Shown: piece after piece, positions 20,000-32,300 of the stretch
Layout: the number at the start of each line of letters is the position of its first letter
Position numbering within the stretch: the stretch's first letter is position 1
Assembly: GCA_030704615.1 (NCBI GenBank)
Contig: CM060731.1
Coordinates: 59,560,756-59,624,755, forward strand
Direction of reading: 5' to 3'
DNA: 64,000 nt
Source of the DNA: Takakia lepidozioides
Lineage: Eukaryota; Streptophyta; Takakiopsida; Takakiales; Takakiaceae
Notes under the pieces: generated by a model
What the model saw: only the letters and a program-made list of their open reading frames with translations
Database searches by the model: none
What the model was told of the DNA's origin: nothing
Program-made: the position numbers and the translations under genes

Positions 20000-22340
20000 C
20001 TCTACGCTAAACTAGCTTCCGACCTCGGTCGACGCTAGAACTACAACTTGGTTGTCGGGTTGGAGTAATATGAATGAGCGAGTTGTAATTATGTGGTTAA
20101 TAGACTATTGAGTGTGGGTAAGTTTGTTCACCGTTTTGGGGCTTTTGGTGTGGAGATCCTATGTGCCATTGTAGTTTCCACAGCAAAGGTAGGTAAAGTT
20201 ATATGGTGGGTTTAAATTGGGATTGTTTCCAAAGCTAGGGTAGTATGTTTCCAATGTGTAGTCCTAGTGGTCCATAGATATAAGCCATGTACGTAGTGTT
20301 TTGGCCTGACATATACAATGTGCCTTGTGATGTAACTTAGAGGTTGGAAACACACATGGGCTTTTGATTGATAGGTGCCTGAGGCTTGCTGGAAAATTAT
20401 GTTGTTCATGGCACTTGGTGAGGTTGTACATTAACTTAGTTGATTCAACAGTAGCACAATTTTTGCTTAAAAAACATTTTAAAAGGGAAACACCTGGGAG
20501 CGACAGCTCACAAATCAGACCCCTGTTTATAGTGAGAGGAAAGAAACAACTTTTTTTTTCTTACAACTTACATTGTTGTTATGGTATTTATTTCAACATT
20601 GTCTTAAAATACATCAACTACTGGATCAATAATGATTGATGTAGCCGTCATTGCTACGATGCATTTAAAATAGGCTGATTGATTTGGATCTAGAGTTTTT
20701 TAATTTTTTAATTTTCTTAAAAAACTTTTAGAGAAAAGGAGCTGGGTCCCATAATGTATTGCAAAAATAAAAAAATAAAAAAATAAACCCTAAATCTAGA
20801 GTTGATACCAACACATTGATTTCAAATGGATTAGTTTCAATGTGATTTGTTAAAGCAACGGAGACAAGGCCAAGTAAAATTTAAATGATACTTGTCTAAC
20901 TTTTGTGCGAATAACACGACGTGCGTTAGTATATGTTAAAAGGTGTTGTCGTACTGAAAAAATAATTCCTGACATTTCCTTAAAGACTGGCCGTCCTTGT
21001 TAGCGCAGTAGACCGAAAGTCTTTTGAGACAGTCTTTCATTTGTAAGTACTCGAAAGCGTTTCGACTGATTCAGGAATCCAGTGCCGCACAATGCAGTCT
21101 TTTCTTGGAAAATCTCTATTATGCATTGAACGACCTACCTGCTTACATGTACATTGTCCCTACACTGTGTTGAAGCAACACTGGGATTGCTGGATCAGAG
21201 TTGAAACAACACATGTCTTTGATTACCTGGAAAAGCATTCTTGACTACAGGTGACAGATGAAGGCCCAGTCTTGGTACAACTTTGCAGCAGATGGTGTTA
21301 GATAGGACATGGACGCAGACGATGCGATGCCAGTGAAAAACTTGCATTACAGAGGAGCATGCCAGAAGTCGAAGAAGGATATCATGCGTTCTGTTGTCAA
21401 TGTTGCTGTTGATCTACTAGTCGTTGAGCCTTTCAGTTGGTCGACAAGCACATTATGCCAGCTGAAAGATTTTACGACTCAAAGTTTGCACTCTTGTAAC
21501 TTGAGCTGAGATTGCTCTCATCCCAGACGATGCAAAGCAAACTTGGGCCTTGGCAATCGCATTTGGGCCTCTCTGCAGCAATAGTAGTAGATGTGTAATC
21601 CTCAGAAGTTGAAGTCAGAACTTATGCAACCCCAAAGTTTCACTGCGTGACCGAGGACCAGTGCTCGCCATATATTTTGAGAAAAAATTAGGCCAACTTA
21701 CAAGTTTCCATTTATGGCAAATTACAGAGACACTATTGCAGCCCATAAGCTGATTTATCCACTTCGGAATTCCAGGAAAATTTCTCAGAACTTAGACTAA
21801 GTATCGAGATCTAGTGAAAGAGACGGGATGGAGGCGAGGAGAGATCAACTCAATTGAGCGACAAGGAACGTTAGTTTCTTGTTCATTTTAGGATCTCTAG
21901 TTGCAATCGAGACTCTCTCTTCTTCCAACTACCTGGCACAGTATACAATAACCCTCACGCATGGGTGGAGTACTTACAATCTTGAAGTTAGCTTCCGAAG
22001 AGAGTTTCATGCTTAGCCACGCCATGAGCAGCTCACCGACAGCGGGCGGGCGTCATGTTACAATCTAGATAGTCCGAATGGGCTACAAATGCTTCTCTAA
22101 GTAAGTTTCCGATGACAGTTTTAATATGCTTTGCCAGACCAGAAGGGGGCGGGCAAGCATCATTCCTGCTACTAAATTAGTTGCTTGGGGAACTAGTTCT
22201 CTACCTAGATCGAAGCATTCCTGCTCAGATGTAGTAACTCTGTCGCATAATATGTTTCGCTAAATCCTACTCGCCGGCATATTTCTCAAGAACCTCTGGT
22301 TCGTCAAAATTGACGGCCGGTTCGCAGCCGTTGGGATTCT
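20000..22340. other. AT-rich intergenic, no gene recognised
   Basis: Contains A/T-rich low complexity near 20690-20790 and short ORFs with no domain. Confidence 0.4.
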
Positions 22341-22355
22341 AGATAGGTGACACTT

Positions 22356-23525
22356 TCAGCTGAAAGGAACTGCATCGAGTCGCAGCTCAAGGGCAGCAAT
22401 CTGATGGTTGTTTCCAGTCAAAAAAGCTGGCGACCATAGCCAGGCCATCTTCGCGAAGTCATAGATTAATGCCTGCGAGTATCGGTCTGCCACAAAACAG
22501 ATGTGGTCTCCAAGCCCTGCACAATTGAACGCATCATAATGATGGAAATTCGTTGTTAATCTATTGAACAAATGGCCAGGCATCACCAGAACTTTTGTCC
22601 ACGCTGTTCTTGATTGCTCGAGCCTCCAAATTGCGATGCCTTTCGTTGGAAAATCTTTTCCTATTCCCCCAACCATCAACAAATTCTCCCAGTGATTCAA
22701 AAGATAGCCGTAGAGAATATCCTGGGGCATGGCAGCTTGGACCTCGCTCCAAGAATCTTCCAGTATGGTGTATGCAAACACACTCAAGGATTCATATATT
22801 ACGAGAATGTAAAATACACTGCCGCATACGACGCTGCTGTCTGAGAGAACATCGCCAGTGATTTCAATGCTGCTCTTGAGTTCCCATCGATCACATTTTG
22901 AGGAATAGACCTCTGTGATTGGAGCTGGAAGTTCATCTCTCCAAACTATTATATTGTAGTCTTTCCCATTACCTTCCATCATCATGCCTGCCTCGAACGC
23001 AGATTTGATACTCAAAAGAGGAGGCAACTCCCTCCACAAATTCGTGATGGGGTTGCACACGGACAGCAGATTGGTCTCTCGATCTTTCAAACACACAAGC
23101 CCTTCGGAAGCTGCCACAATGTCATACTTCGCAGGGATTTTCAACCCAGTGAATGGAATCCGGTACCACTTGTGGAAGATGAGATCAAAGACGAGGGCCA
23201 GCATGCCCAGACTGCGCTCCACAAGCATTAGGAAGTGGGGTCCACGGCATCGGGTCAGCTCTGTGGATGCCTTTAGAAAATTAGAGCATTCAAGGTTATT
23301 GTTCCATCTCCTGCAGACACCTCTGAACCGGAAGAGGGTTGGAAGGGGAAGGCATGCTGCGATCCTGTCTAGGATAACCTCGGGAAGATACCGCCACACA
23401 TTTGCATCCAATTCTATGATATCGGCAGCTGATGATGGTGAGGACACACGCTTAAACTCTGCATCTCTGCTACCCGACGCCTCCGGGTTTTTATCCCTGC
23501 CCTCCAGCGAATTCATTTTCCACAC
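22356..23525 (-). CDS. F-box protein with kelch/FBA-like C-terminal region
   Basis: A complete 389-residue single-exon frame. Residues about 45-90 form an F-box (LPEVILDRIAACLPLPTLFR, then FRGVCRRWNNNLECSNF), which binds SKP1 in an SCF E3 ubiquitin ligase. The rest (about 100-380) resembles the beta-propeller-like substrate region of plant F-box/kelch proteins: DLIFHKWYRIPF, EGLVCLKDRETNLLSVCNP and NLWRELPPL are typical blade sequences. Length fits the family. The likely role is selecting a substrate for ubiquitination; the substrate cannot be deduced. The ATG at 23525 is used; a second ATG three codons later is equally possible. Downstream intergenic sequence offers no partner gene. Confidence 0.88.
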   Translation of the reverse strand: MWKMNSLEGRDKNPEASGSRDAEFKRVSSPSSAADIIELDANVWRYLPEVILDRIAACLPLPTLFRFRGVCRRWNNNLECSNFLKASTELTRCRGPHFLMLVERSLGMLALVFDLIFHKWYRIPFTGLKIPAKYDIVAASEGLVCLKDRETNLLSVCNPITNLWRELPPLLSIKSAFEAGMMMEGNGKDYNIIVWRDELPAPITEVYSSKCDRWELKSSIEITGDVLSDSSVVCGSVFYILVIYESLSVFAYTILEDSWSEVQAAMPQDILYGYLLNHWENLLMVGGIGKDFPTKGIAIWRLEQSRTAWTKVLVMPGHLFNRLTTNFHHYDAFNCAGLGDHICFVADRYSQALIYDFAKMAWLWSPAFLTGNNHQIAALELRLDAVPFS

Positions 23526-23559
23526 TGCTCGATGGAGACAGCCGCTGCAGATCAGATAA

Positions 23560-25090
23560 ACTATTGAAAGTTTGACAGAATTGTGCTGTACATTTCAAGT
23601 CTAGGAAAATCACATACCGACCTCAATCAAACGCTGCAACAACTGGCTAAGTTACTCCCGTACTGGCAGCCTGTACGGGAAAAACTATTCATGAGCAACT
23701 GCAGCCGCCTGCAGAGTGAACATCGATTGCAATCAACCCCATGACTGAATGTGGCCTAGCTGCATACAAATTTTTTGTCACCCCAAGTCTAGCATGCTGA
23801 CGCTCAACTCTCCCCGCAAAGCCTCATCTTGCTAGAGATGACCTGCGTCGACAGTTCCTCAAACCCAGATCAGATCATGCATTCAAAGAAAAATGTAGAG
23901 TCCACTGGGGCGAGCAGTCACTCCAGAATTTGTTGGAGGGGCTCCTGTCGATCTACTCCCCTGCTCCAAAAATCGATGAGAGAGAGAGAGAGAGATCGAA
24001 GGGGGCGGCGCTGCAATGCAGTGCATCGCTTGCGTTGCCTCTTCACACTCCAAAGGAGCGCGGGCTTTGCACGACTCACTAACTTACCCTAATTATGAGA
24101 TTCCACTCACTAAACCCGTGATTAGTGAGGCCGCCTGTCGGTTACGTAACGTTCGTTGGACGGGTTTCATCCCTTCGGAGTCGTCATCCTTCCGCAAACA
24201 TGTTTAGGCTCGAGAATGGATGAATGATAAGTTGATAATGGATGAACAACGTCGGGGTGCGTGTTGAAATTAACAAATGGGCGCGACGCTCTGGATCAAC
24301 AGCCGGCCCGAGGCTCTTCACACTCGTAGATCCGTGTGATTGTCTTGCAGGAGAGGCTCGCACAATTTGGCCGGGCTAGCGAGCTTCTGAGATGGAAACT
24401 ACTCGAACTCAACAGTCTGAAGCTAGAGAGAGAGTGAGTGTTTGTTTTGTATAAGAAGCTAGACAGCAGGTGGGAAAGATTAAAGCTTCGCCCAGAAGAT
24501 TCCGCTCTATAAGCGCCCAACTGTAAAGTCTTAAAGAATCTGGTAAGGGAAGTGCTGAATTCCTGTGGAGGGAGCAGCAGGGTTTGCTGCGTTCCACTCT
24601 ATAATTTTGTAAGGAGATCATTACCTTTAACCTGGTACAGCTAGCAAAGGCTGTGTCCATTCTACGAATTTCAGTGTATATGCTTTGTAGAATCACTAAT
24701 TTGATTAGTAACTGCGTGATGAAAACTTTCCGGAAAGTAAAAGGGCAGTCGTCTAGCACATTCTCACTTTCCCCCAACCGCGTTTGACACCCAGCAAACT
24801 GAAGCCCAAACTAGAGAGATAAGAAGAATCACGTGCCGTTGTAATATATATATACAATCCGCATGGTCTCTCATGAGTCCGGTGTATCTTTCTTTTTCCT
24901 TCAATAATTAATTGCTAGTACGAATGCCATTTGTAGGAGCTCGCTGGCTTGGAACCAGCTGGTGAAGGGAGAATCTGTCTCGCAACATAACTGACATTCA
25001 CACTGTCTGCACACCCACTCCCTGTCTGATATCGAATTAGTAGGGTTCAAGACTGATTATACCCCTCACGCAAGCGAACAAAGAAAGAGG
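23560..25090. other. Intergenic between F-box gene and next ORF
   Basis: Nothing recognised. A GAGAGAGAGAGA tract at about 23979-23996 and a (TA)n-like stretch near 24845 are the only simple features. Confidence 0.4.
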
Positions 25091-25105
25091 TGAACCATAT
25101 ACAGT

Positions 25106-25648
25106 ATGGGAAAGCTTTATAAGGAGAGCTATGCCAACACTTTCGCAGCAGTCAACGTGCGATATGCCTTAGAAAAGCTTATCAACGTCCTCCAAACACC
25201 CCACGAGAGACGACACCTTTCGATCCGGACGGGTGCCGCTGCTGCTGCCGCAGCTCGAGAGCGAGCTAAGAACACAGTTCCACCAAATTCTGGTCCAGTG
25301 GACACAGCGGTAGTATCAACCAATCCTACATGCTCTGGAAACTCTACTTCGGGTTCAAACTCTAGCACAAGGACTCCTGGAACTGCATCATTAGAGGACC
25401 ATACCACCAGCTCTGGATCCACGGCTTCAATAGACGAATCCGTGTGTGAAAGCAGCGAAGCTGGCCGGAGGAACTTGAAGGACGATAGAAGCAGTGAATC
25501 TTCCCGCTCCTCCAAAGAATTTTCCCGTACCAGGCTCAAGAAGAAGATCGTCATATCGAATCCGACTCCGGATTCTATAGCCATCAACTTCACTGGTCAC
25601 ATTCCACCCTTATTGCACGACAAAGTAATTCCCGATTCAGCCCGCTGA
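25106..25648 (+). CDS. Hypothetical serine-rich protein, 180 residues
   Basis: Complete frame from ATG to TGA with biased but non-random composition. An N-terminal part (KLYKESYANTFAAVNVRYAL, then EKLINVLQ) could form a helix. An alanine tract (TGAAAAAAARERA) precedes a long Ser/Thr/Gly-rich region (about 60-140), and a basic stretch (RTRLKKKIVISNP) precedes the C-terminus. No family was recognised. The minus strand is also open for 154 codons here, which weakens the case. No frameshift or repeat suggests a transposon. It could be a lineage-specific regulatory protein or one exon of a larger gene. Confidence 0.4.
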   Translation: MGKLYKESYANTFAAVNVRYALEKLINVLQTPHERRHLSIRTGAAAAAAARERAKNTVPPNSGPVDTAVVSTNPTCSGNSTSGSNSSTRTPGTASLEDHTTSSGSTASIDESVCESSEAGRRNLKDDRSSESSRSSKEFSRTRLKKKIVISNPTPDSIAINFTGHIPPLLHDKVIPDSAR

Positions 25649-27903
25649 GAGTAGATATAGATTTTCAATTTATTCTGACATGGTTGGATCGAGTTTTAGA
25701 GCATCCACCTGGTTGAAATTTCTGGTTCATGATGGGCCATGGACAAGGGGAATTTCCTCTTAAGATCATTCCCTAGATCTCTCCTATATCTAGAAATCAG
25801 TGACGAGATGCATTGGGTTCGTGGATTGCAGATGTGGAAACGGAGCCTACGTTCTTCAGATCCTGGCAAGCTGCCTCGGATCCCCCCACACCCCAGTACA
25901 GTTCAAGGAACTGTGACAAACATGCTGAGGCCTCTAACCTCTGATTCAGCCCAATGGAGTGCTACACCTTGCAAGTATTGGAATTCCCCACTCTAGACAA
26001 AAGGTAAGATCCCTACCCTTGGGATTCCAGTGTCACCGAGATCTTTGCTGCGAGCTCTAGAGAAGAAATAAATTTCACTTTTACCTGCTGCATATATGGT
26101 AATTGTGAACAACTGATGTCACTCCAACATCTGTTTTATACTTTTTTCAAAACTGTTTTGACCCGGGGGGTTGGGGGGGGATTATGTGTATCACTTCAAA
26201 TGTCAGTTCCTGAACTAAAGTTTCAATTAACTCTAGGCGGTCACCTTTTCAAGAGAGATGTTTCAGAGTCAACAAAGCCTACAGTACCTGTCATGACTAT
26301 ATTGAAGACCCCACTAGAGGCTCTCGCTTCAGTTTGCTGGAATTTACTTGGGCTGTTTACTGAGCTTTGTGCATTTGGTCTTTTCGTGATTACACATAAT
26401 ATAGGGTTGAAGAAAAATCTCAACTCGTTTACCGATGGTAGTCCTGAGAGAACTGAGCCAATCCTAGGCGTCCCATAGGATCAGTACTCGGTTGGGTCCA
26501 CCCATGGTGTCCACCATAACTTCAAGTAGAAGTGGACTTGTCTGCACTACAACGAATTCTCTACAATATGTCCAACAAAATCCAGGCTCATATTCGTCAA
26601 TGCAGGGCGGAAAACTTCTGTGTACCAGCTCAAGGAAAATTAATCACTCGGTATCTTATTCACTTGCAGTCTGGTTGTAAGGAATCCTATTTACACTGAC
26701 CCATGTGGAAATGAATTGTGCAGTGTAGTACCGGTAGTATGCTCACATTCAAAAGATGCTGGAAATGGGCCCACGAAGATTTGTAACCTCATTTTGAATA
26801 ATCAGCCTTTGATCTAGTCGCTAGTGACAGCTCAATGACTACAGCCACGCCTCCCCGATTTGTCCATGAATTATGGGGACAGCCTTAAGAGTGTCTGTGT
26901 GGAAGGACAAGGATAGGGGAAACACTGGAAATAGAATCTTTACACTAATTCAAGAATAATAGTTCAATCACTTGTTTACTCCAAAATCTTAGGTTCCTTT
27001 CATTGTGGGGCTGCAAATCTTGTTTTCTTGCAAGGTGTAAGGTCTAACAACTCGCTCTAGTATGCACCAGATACGGCACTCCAATTTCTTTGACTTTGAA
27101 CATAACTCAATTCAAGCTGCAAGATATTTCCATCGCTCTGTCGTGGAAGAGCCCTGTACACAACATGCACTCGACAATTTCGTATTCCATACAATTCATA
27201 AGGCTGTCCAATTCTAGACTAGTCTACAGTCTTGTGAACATTATATATCTATCTATCTGTAATGCGGAGGGTGGAAGACAAATGATCCTAATCAACAGGG
27301 GCGACTCTCGTTATCCAAGCATAATATAGCCACCCTTTCTGAATGTGTAGTGTGATCAACCAGTCAGGAGCCATTGGAGTGAGTACTACTGGTCAAAGTG
27401 ACCTTGCGCTGCACAAATCTATACGTGTCCAGGACCTCATTCTTACTTTGTTCATTGATGTGTTGCCCTTAAAACTTACACTTTCTATGTCCATTTTATG
27501 CTTGGCAAGATCGCCTTCTTGTCCATCATCAGATGAAGAGATCCCACCCTCCCCGCCAAACGAAAAAAGCATACCCACCAACATCACTGCCTACTTGATC
27601 CGCTTCAACCACATGCCCACCAGCCCACATTTCCCCACAACGTTTGCACACAGATCTAGAAAGCCCATTCACACGTCACATACAGATTAAACCGTGCTGG
27701 CCTCAGCTTCAAGATGCTCTTGTGTACTAACAAGTACTGAAGGATAAAAGCTACACGACCAGGTCAACTAAGCATACTTACTACTGCATTAACTAGCATC
27801 TAACCTCCAAGTCAACCAACTAAACTGCTCAACTAGCTGGGCTCTAACTGACCAGCTAAACTAAACCTACTAGCTAACCCACAGAGCAACTGGAGTCTGG
27901 AAC

Positions 27904-27932
27904 TATTATTATTATTATTATTATTATTATTA
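27904..27932. repeat. (ATT)n microsatellite
   Basis: About ten uninterrupted ATT units. Confidence 0.9.
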
Positions 27933-28234
27933 TGTGTATTTACGGAAAAGGGGTTGTGTTATTCTTCAAATATTGCATTAGAATTTAGAAGAGATCCATG
28001 TGACTTGACTCTTTGTGAATCTTTGATACCCATGTTTATATTTCTAGAGTATCAACTAACAACCCCGCAGTTCAATGAGTTTCAATCATTGCAATGCAAT
28101 AATCCTCCAATATTTCCAATACTTTTTTATTTTTGATAAAGGAGACAGCCTTGGCCCTTTGAATCAAATTAAATAACTACATCTTGGGAGTTGTACCCTT
28201 CAATGCTCTTATTTACTTTTTCTTGGCAGTTCTA

Positions 28235-28470
28235 GTACTCTTTAAGGTGAATTATCAAATATGTATTATGCTAAATATCTAGAATTTATACTAATTAGGG
28301 TTCGTGTACTTTCATAGCTGAATTATTAAATATGTATATTGTGTGACCTAAAGGTAGTAATATCTAGATATTTACACTAGTTAGGGTTCGTGTCCTTTCT
28401 TAGATGAATTATTACATATGTATATATATATATATTCTTAATATGTATATGATGTGACCTAAAGGTAATA
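28235..28470. repeat. Diverged tandem copies of an approximately 86-bp AT-rich unit
   Basis: TAGGGTTCGTGT occurs at 28296 and 28382. GAATTAT..AATATGTAT occurs at about 28249, 28320 and 28405, and GTGACCTAAAGGTA occurs twice. Three partial units are visible, ending in a (TA)n run. Confidence 0.65.
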
Positions 28471-29243
28471 ATAACTAGGGCAAACATGGATCCAGGGTCT
28501 GACTAGGCATGACATAAGCAGCAGCACTAAAACTGCATGATCCCAACTCAACTGCAGTTAAGCGCTGTGTCGTGTTGCACAGTAAATGCGTGGCCTGTGG
28601 TTAAGTATTGAGTGCTGCGATTGGCGTTGAGTGGATGGAATAGTGCCCGCCATCAATGCACCATCTTCCGCTATTATTCACCCTAATGCCTATTTAATGC
28701 CCAACAGAAGCAGCCAATGTAGGGCCATTTGCAGATGCCAGTGGCCTTTATAGCACTCCACATATAGGGGCCAGCACTATTTTATGTCATTACTGAGACG
28801 GATGCCTCACGGGAGCGGGCTTTAGTGGATTCGAGCCCAGGACCGGGGGCTGTGTAAACAGCATTGACTAATAGTACAAGGGAGCTAAGAAGGCTGGCGG
28901 CCCGGCGAGCACGTGGGCGGGTCCACACGAGAATTGGCGCGTGATCGCCTGAGGTCCCAAGGAAGATTTCAGCTCATCCTGGCCGTGCATATGAGCGGAT
29001 CGATTGTCGGAGAGACAGGAAACCTCAGATGGGGCCCACCTTGAGAACGCGGTGTTTGACTTTGCTTCCGCAGGCCCCAGGTGCCAAATCCAGGTGCCGT
29101 GACGCGGGCCCGTGTGATCGCGGACGTTGGGATCTGAGCGGGCGTGTGCCCATCCGGAAAACCTAACCCTAATAGACGAAAAAGAGAAAGAACGAAATGT
29201 CTTGAAGGTTGGGAAACGTCCTCAACTTGACCCCACCACTTGT

Positions 29244-29316
29244 TGGAGACGCCGGGTATCGATCCCGGTACCTCTCGCATGCAAAGCGAGCGCTCTTCCA
29301 TTTGAGCTACACCCCC
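29244..29316 (-). tRNA. tRNA-Ala (anticodon UGC)
   Basis: On the minus strand the 73-nt sequence starts GGGGGTGTAGCTCAAATGG and ends in CGTCTCC plus discriminator A. The acceptor stem pairs GGGGGTG with CGTCTCC, allowing G-U pairs. The anticodon stem CTCGC/GCGAG encloses TTTGCAT, giving anticodon TGC. The T arm CCGGG-ATCGATA-CCCGG is perfect. Box A (TAGCTCAAATGG) and box B (GGGATCGATACCC) are present. No intron. CCA is not encoded, as expected for a nuclear gene. Confidence 0.95.
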
Positions 29317-29324
29317 TTCCACAA

Positions 29325-32300
29325 ATATGTCTTGTCATTTTATGAACTTATTAGATACAAATGGAGCGTAATATACCGCTCTCAGTTGTCGATTTTTTTA
29401 TATATAGGCCTGGAGGCAGGGTTTCAGTCACAAGTCTGGGAGGGCAGACACGTGCCGTGTGGGGGTGTCACGAAGGGGGAAGATAAGGAGCTTTCAGTTC
29501 AGATAGAGACGCAGGTAAGATTTCGTGAGATCTGTTTTGCAGGTCTGAGGTAAATATTTGATTCCCAGATTGATGAGAGAGCAACCCGTGAGGTTGTGAT
29601 TCGGAAGCCATGGCTTGACAGAGGCCATGTGTGTTTGGGGAAGCCGCTGACCGGTTGAGCAGATAACGTCTGTAATAGTTCAGTTGATCTTCAAAGTGGA
29701 GCCATAACTGGAAGCCTTTGACGCCCAACTGCACATTCAAACTTGGGACCCACCCACAGTTCTTGCGGCCCATAGTGGCTGTACGCCTAGGGCATCATCA
29801 AAATGGTGGTAGCCTGGAACATCGTGAGTGGTGGGTTCCAGACAACTTGAAAATTTAAGCTCCATTTTAAGTACAAAGAAGGGGGGGGGAAGTAATGAAT
29901 CCCCATGGCAGGTACGTGCACACTGCACAGTGTGGAATCTGGAGTTCATCTGCTGTCAAAGCATCTCACCAGGGTAGGCAGAAATCCAATATGACACACG
30001 CCCTGCCTGCCAAGGTGCTTTCAATTGCAATGTGTGAAGTCTCAGAGCGATCAGGAGCAGGGTAGGTATGTATGTAACTCTCCTCTGTCCCCAACAAGAT
30101 AAATCAGGAGAGCTCTCAGAACAGTGTTATAAGTGTACCCAGTACCGCACAGGCCTTTTGAGGAAGGTGGCAAGGTGCTGACCTTGTTGGGCATCATCCC
30201 AAATCCCAAGTATGACGTCGCCAATGCTGGGAGAATCAAGGTCTGCACAGATTTATATAAATGCTTTCAATCCCACTGAGACGTGCGGTGCAGTGAGGAA
30301 GAGGAACTTGGCAAGGCAGAAAAGAAGCAGGCCCGTGTTTGTTCAGCAAGCGTGCTGTCTGAGGACCCCGCAGTACCCTCCTCCCCGCCAGATTCCCAAG
30401 ATCACCGTACATTTCTTTTATAGATGAGTAGATTCATGCCTTAAGAGTCTTGTATGGGTTAGGTCTTTCTTGGTTGTTGTGTAGCTGAGGAGATTAATGC
30501 CCCGGCAATCATTTTTTGAGGAAACTTTCTCTTTTTATTGGTTGTCTGGAAGGAGGTCAGTGTCGCCCCCTATTTATGGCTTTTGGGTCAATGTGTGTAG
30601 ATTGAGGAGTCACGGTTTATTGATTGGCTGCATGGGTGGCTTTATGGGCTAATGGTTGCTTTTTGTGTTTACTGGTACATACTGTCTGTCATCAACTCAA
30701 AGATGATGTAGTGGGTGATCAGTTATTTAAAAGTCGACAAACTCATGAACCAGCGCCATAATAATACTACTACAACTCATAACTTGTGCGTTGCTCAAGT
30801 CTTTGTTGCAAGCCAGACTCGATTGAGCAAGCATAATGATGAGAGACTCCTTTGGCAAAGCAGAAAAACTACCAAGCTGGACCAACACACTGTGTAATAG
30901 TAACAACACTCTTCGAATGAATTCCTCACTTCAAACCCAAAGGTAGCCATGGATCGTTGTGCAGATTATAATGAAATGGTTTAGTGTTGTCCTCAGCTTT
31001 CTCAATGGTCTGAGGTCCTTGGTACCGAGCAAAACACACACACGCGCTGTTACACCTTCTCTCCTGCGCCTTCTTTGGATACTCTCTGCACACATGAGCT
31101 CAGGGAAACTTCCAATTTCTTTCTGCATTGCCAAAGTCACTCGTGTTTTTGCGCTGCGTACAAGATAAAAGCAGGCCAAGGACTAGCGAGGTACACTGAA
31201 TTTCCAAACCTGTTGGGAAGAGATGGATGCAAGTAAATGGACCCCGGGTGCTCGTGGACGGAAGTAAAGGCACGCCAGTTCATTGATGGCGCCGTCTGCA
31301 GAGCCTCGCGTGGGCGCATTGACGCCGTCGCTCCAGTCTGCCACCCTCGCCTGCACACCACGTATCACTACGCCGACGCCGTCGTAATCACCCCATAGCG
31401 TCGTCCATGCATCCTATCCGTCGATCCACGGTTCGACGCGCCCATTGTCGATAAGGTATATCCTCTGTGCCGTCCATCCATCCCGCAGCTAGGCCGTGGA
31501 TGAAAAGCGTGTGGAGCCAAAGGCGGTACGAGGCGGAAAGAAAGGGTAGCAGGGATAAAGGCAACGTAACGGCAGCACAAACCGTCCTGTCCGACGGCAC
31601 TGCCGCCTCAAATCCCGTTACCGTTACAGTCGACAGTTACGTTTTACCTACCGCGCGCTTTTACTCTTCACCCTACTTACCTCTCTCGTTTTCACACACC
31701 CCACACGGGTGCCCGCGTTCATCCGTCGTCTTGTCACTGACAAGTGTCATTCGTCTACGATCCGTGGGACACACAGACTCATCCATCCGGCCCTCCCTCG
31801 CCCGCATGCCCCGGCCCAGGCCGTCCACAGTACCCGCCTTCATCCCCGCCACATTCATCCACTCCACTATTAATCCGATCACAACTGGAGGGAGGTCGGT
31901 GCGATTAGTTTTCTAATTACGAAATTAGAAAAATTAAGAATGATTAAGTGCGCACCGAGTTGCCGTTGCAATGGACGGAGGTTCAAAACCGTTAGCAAGT
32001 ACAGCGACCGTTATACAGCACCGTATCTACTGCCGTCGTATATCTCCTCCTGCCATTACTATACGTGCTGCAGATGTGCTGGAAGCCTTTCAGTAATTCC
32101 TTTATATTTTAAGGAAAAAAAATGGAGTAGTAAATAATAATAAATAGACCAAGACTGGATGATGTTTGAGGGGGGGTATGGATGAGAATTGGATGGTGGG
32201 CATATCTATCAGACGCTTCGGTCAGTACCAGCTGCGCTAGAGGGTAGCTCACCAAATGTTTGAACCCTAAAACTGTCCTCGATTTGAAATTATTCGTTGC

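Larger units (their letters stand above)
25650..29230. other. AT-rich intergenic, no gene recognised
   Basis: Only short ORFs. Contains the simple repeats and the 86-bp duplication listed separately, and a G-rich CCGGGGGGTTGGGGGGGG tract near 26163. Confidence 0.4.

Noticed and set aside
20995-21065. tRNA-like string around TTAGCGCAGTAG
   Set aside because: Resembles a Met tRNA D arm but no cloverleaf can be formed; probably chance or an unrecognisable relic.
22595-23559. Plus-strand ORFs up to 191 codons
   Set aside because: Antisense shadows of the F-box gene.
28969-29322. A 117-codon minus ORF starting MEGGVAQMEERSLC
   Set aside because: Its beginning is a translation of the tRNA-Ala gene, a common false gene call.
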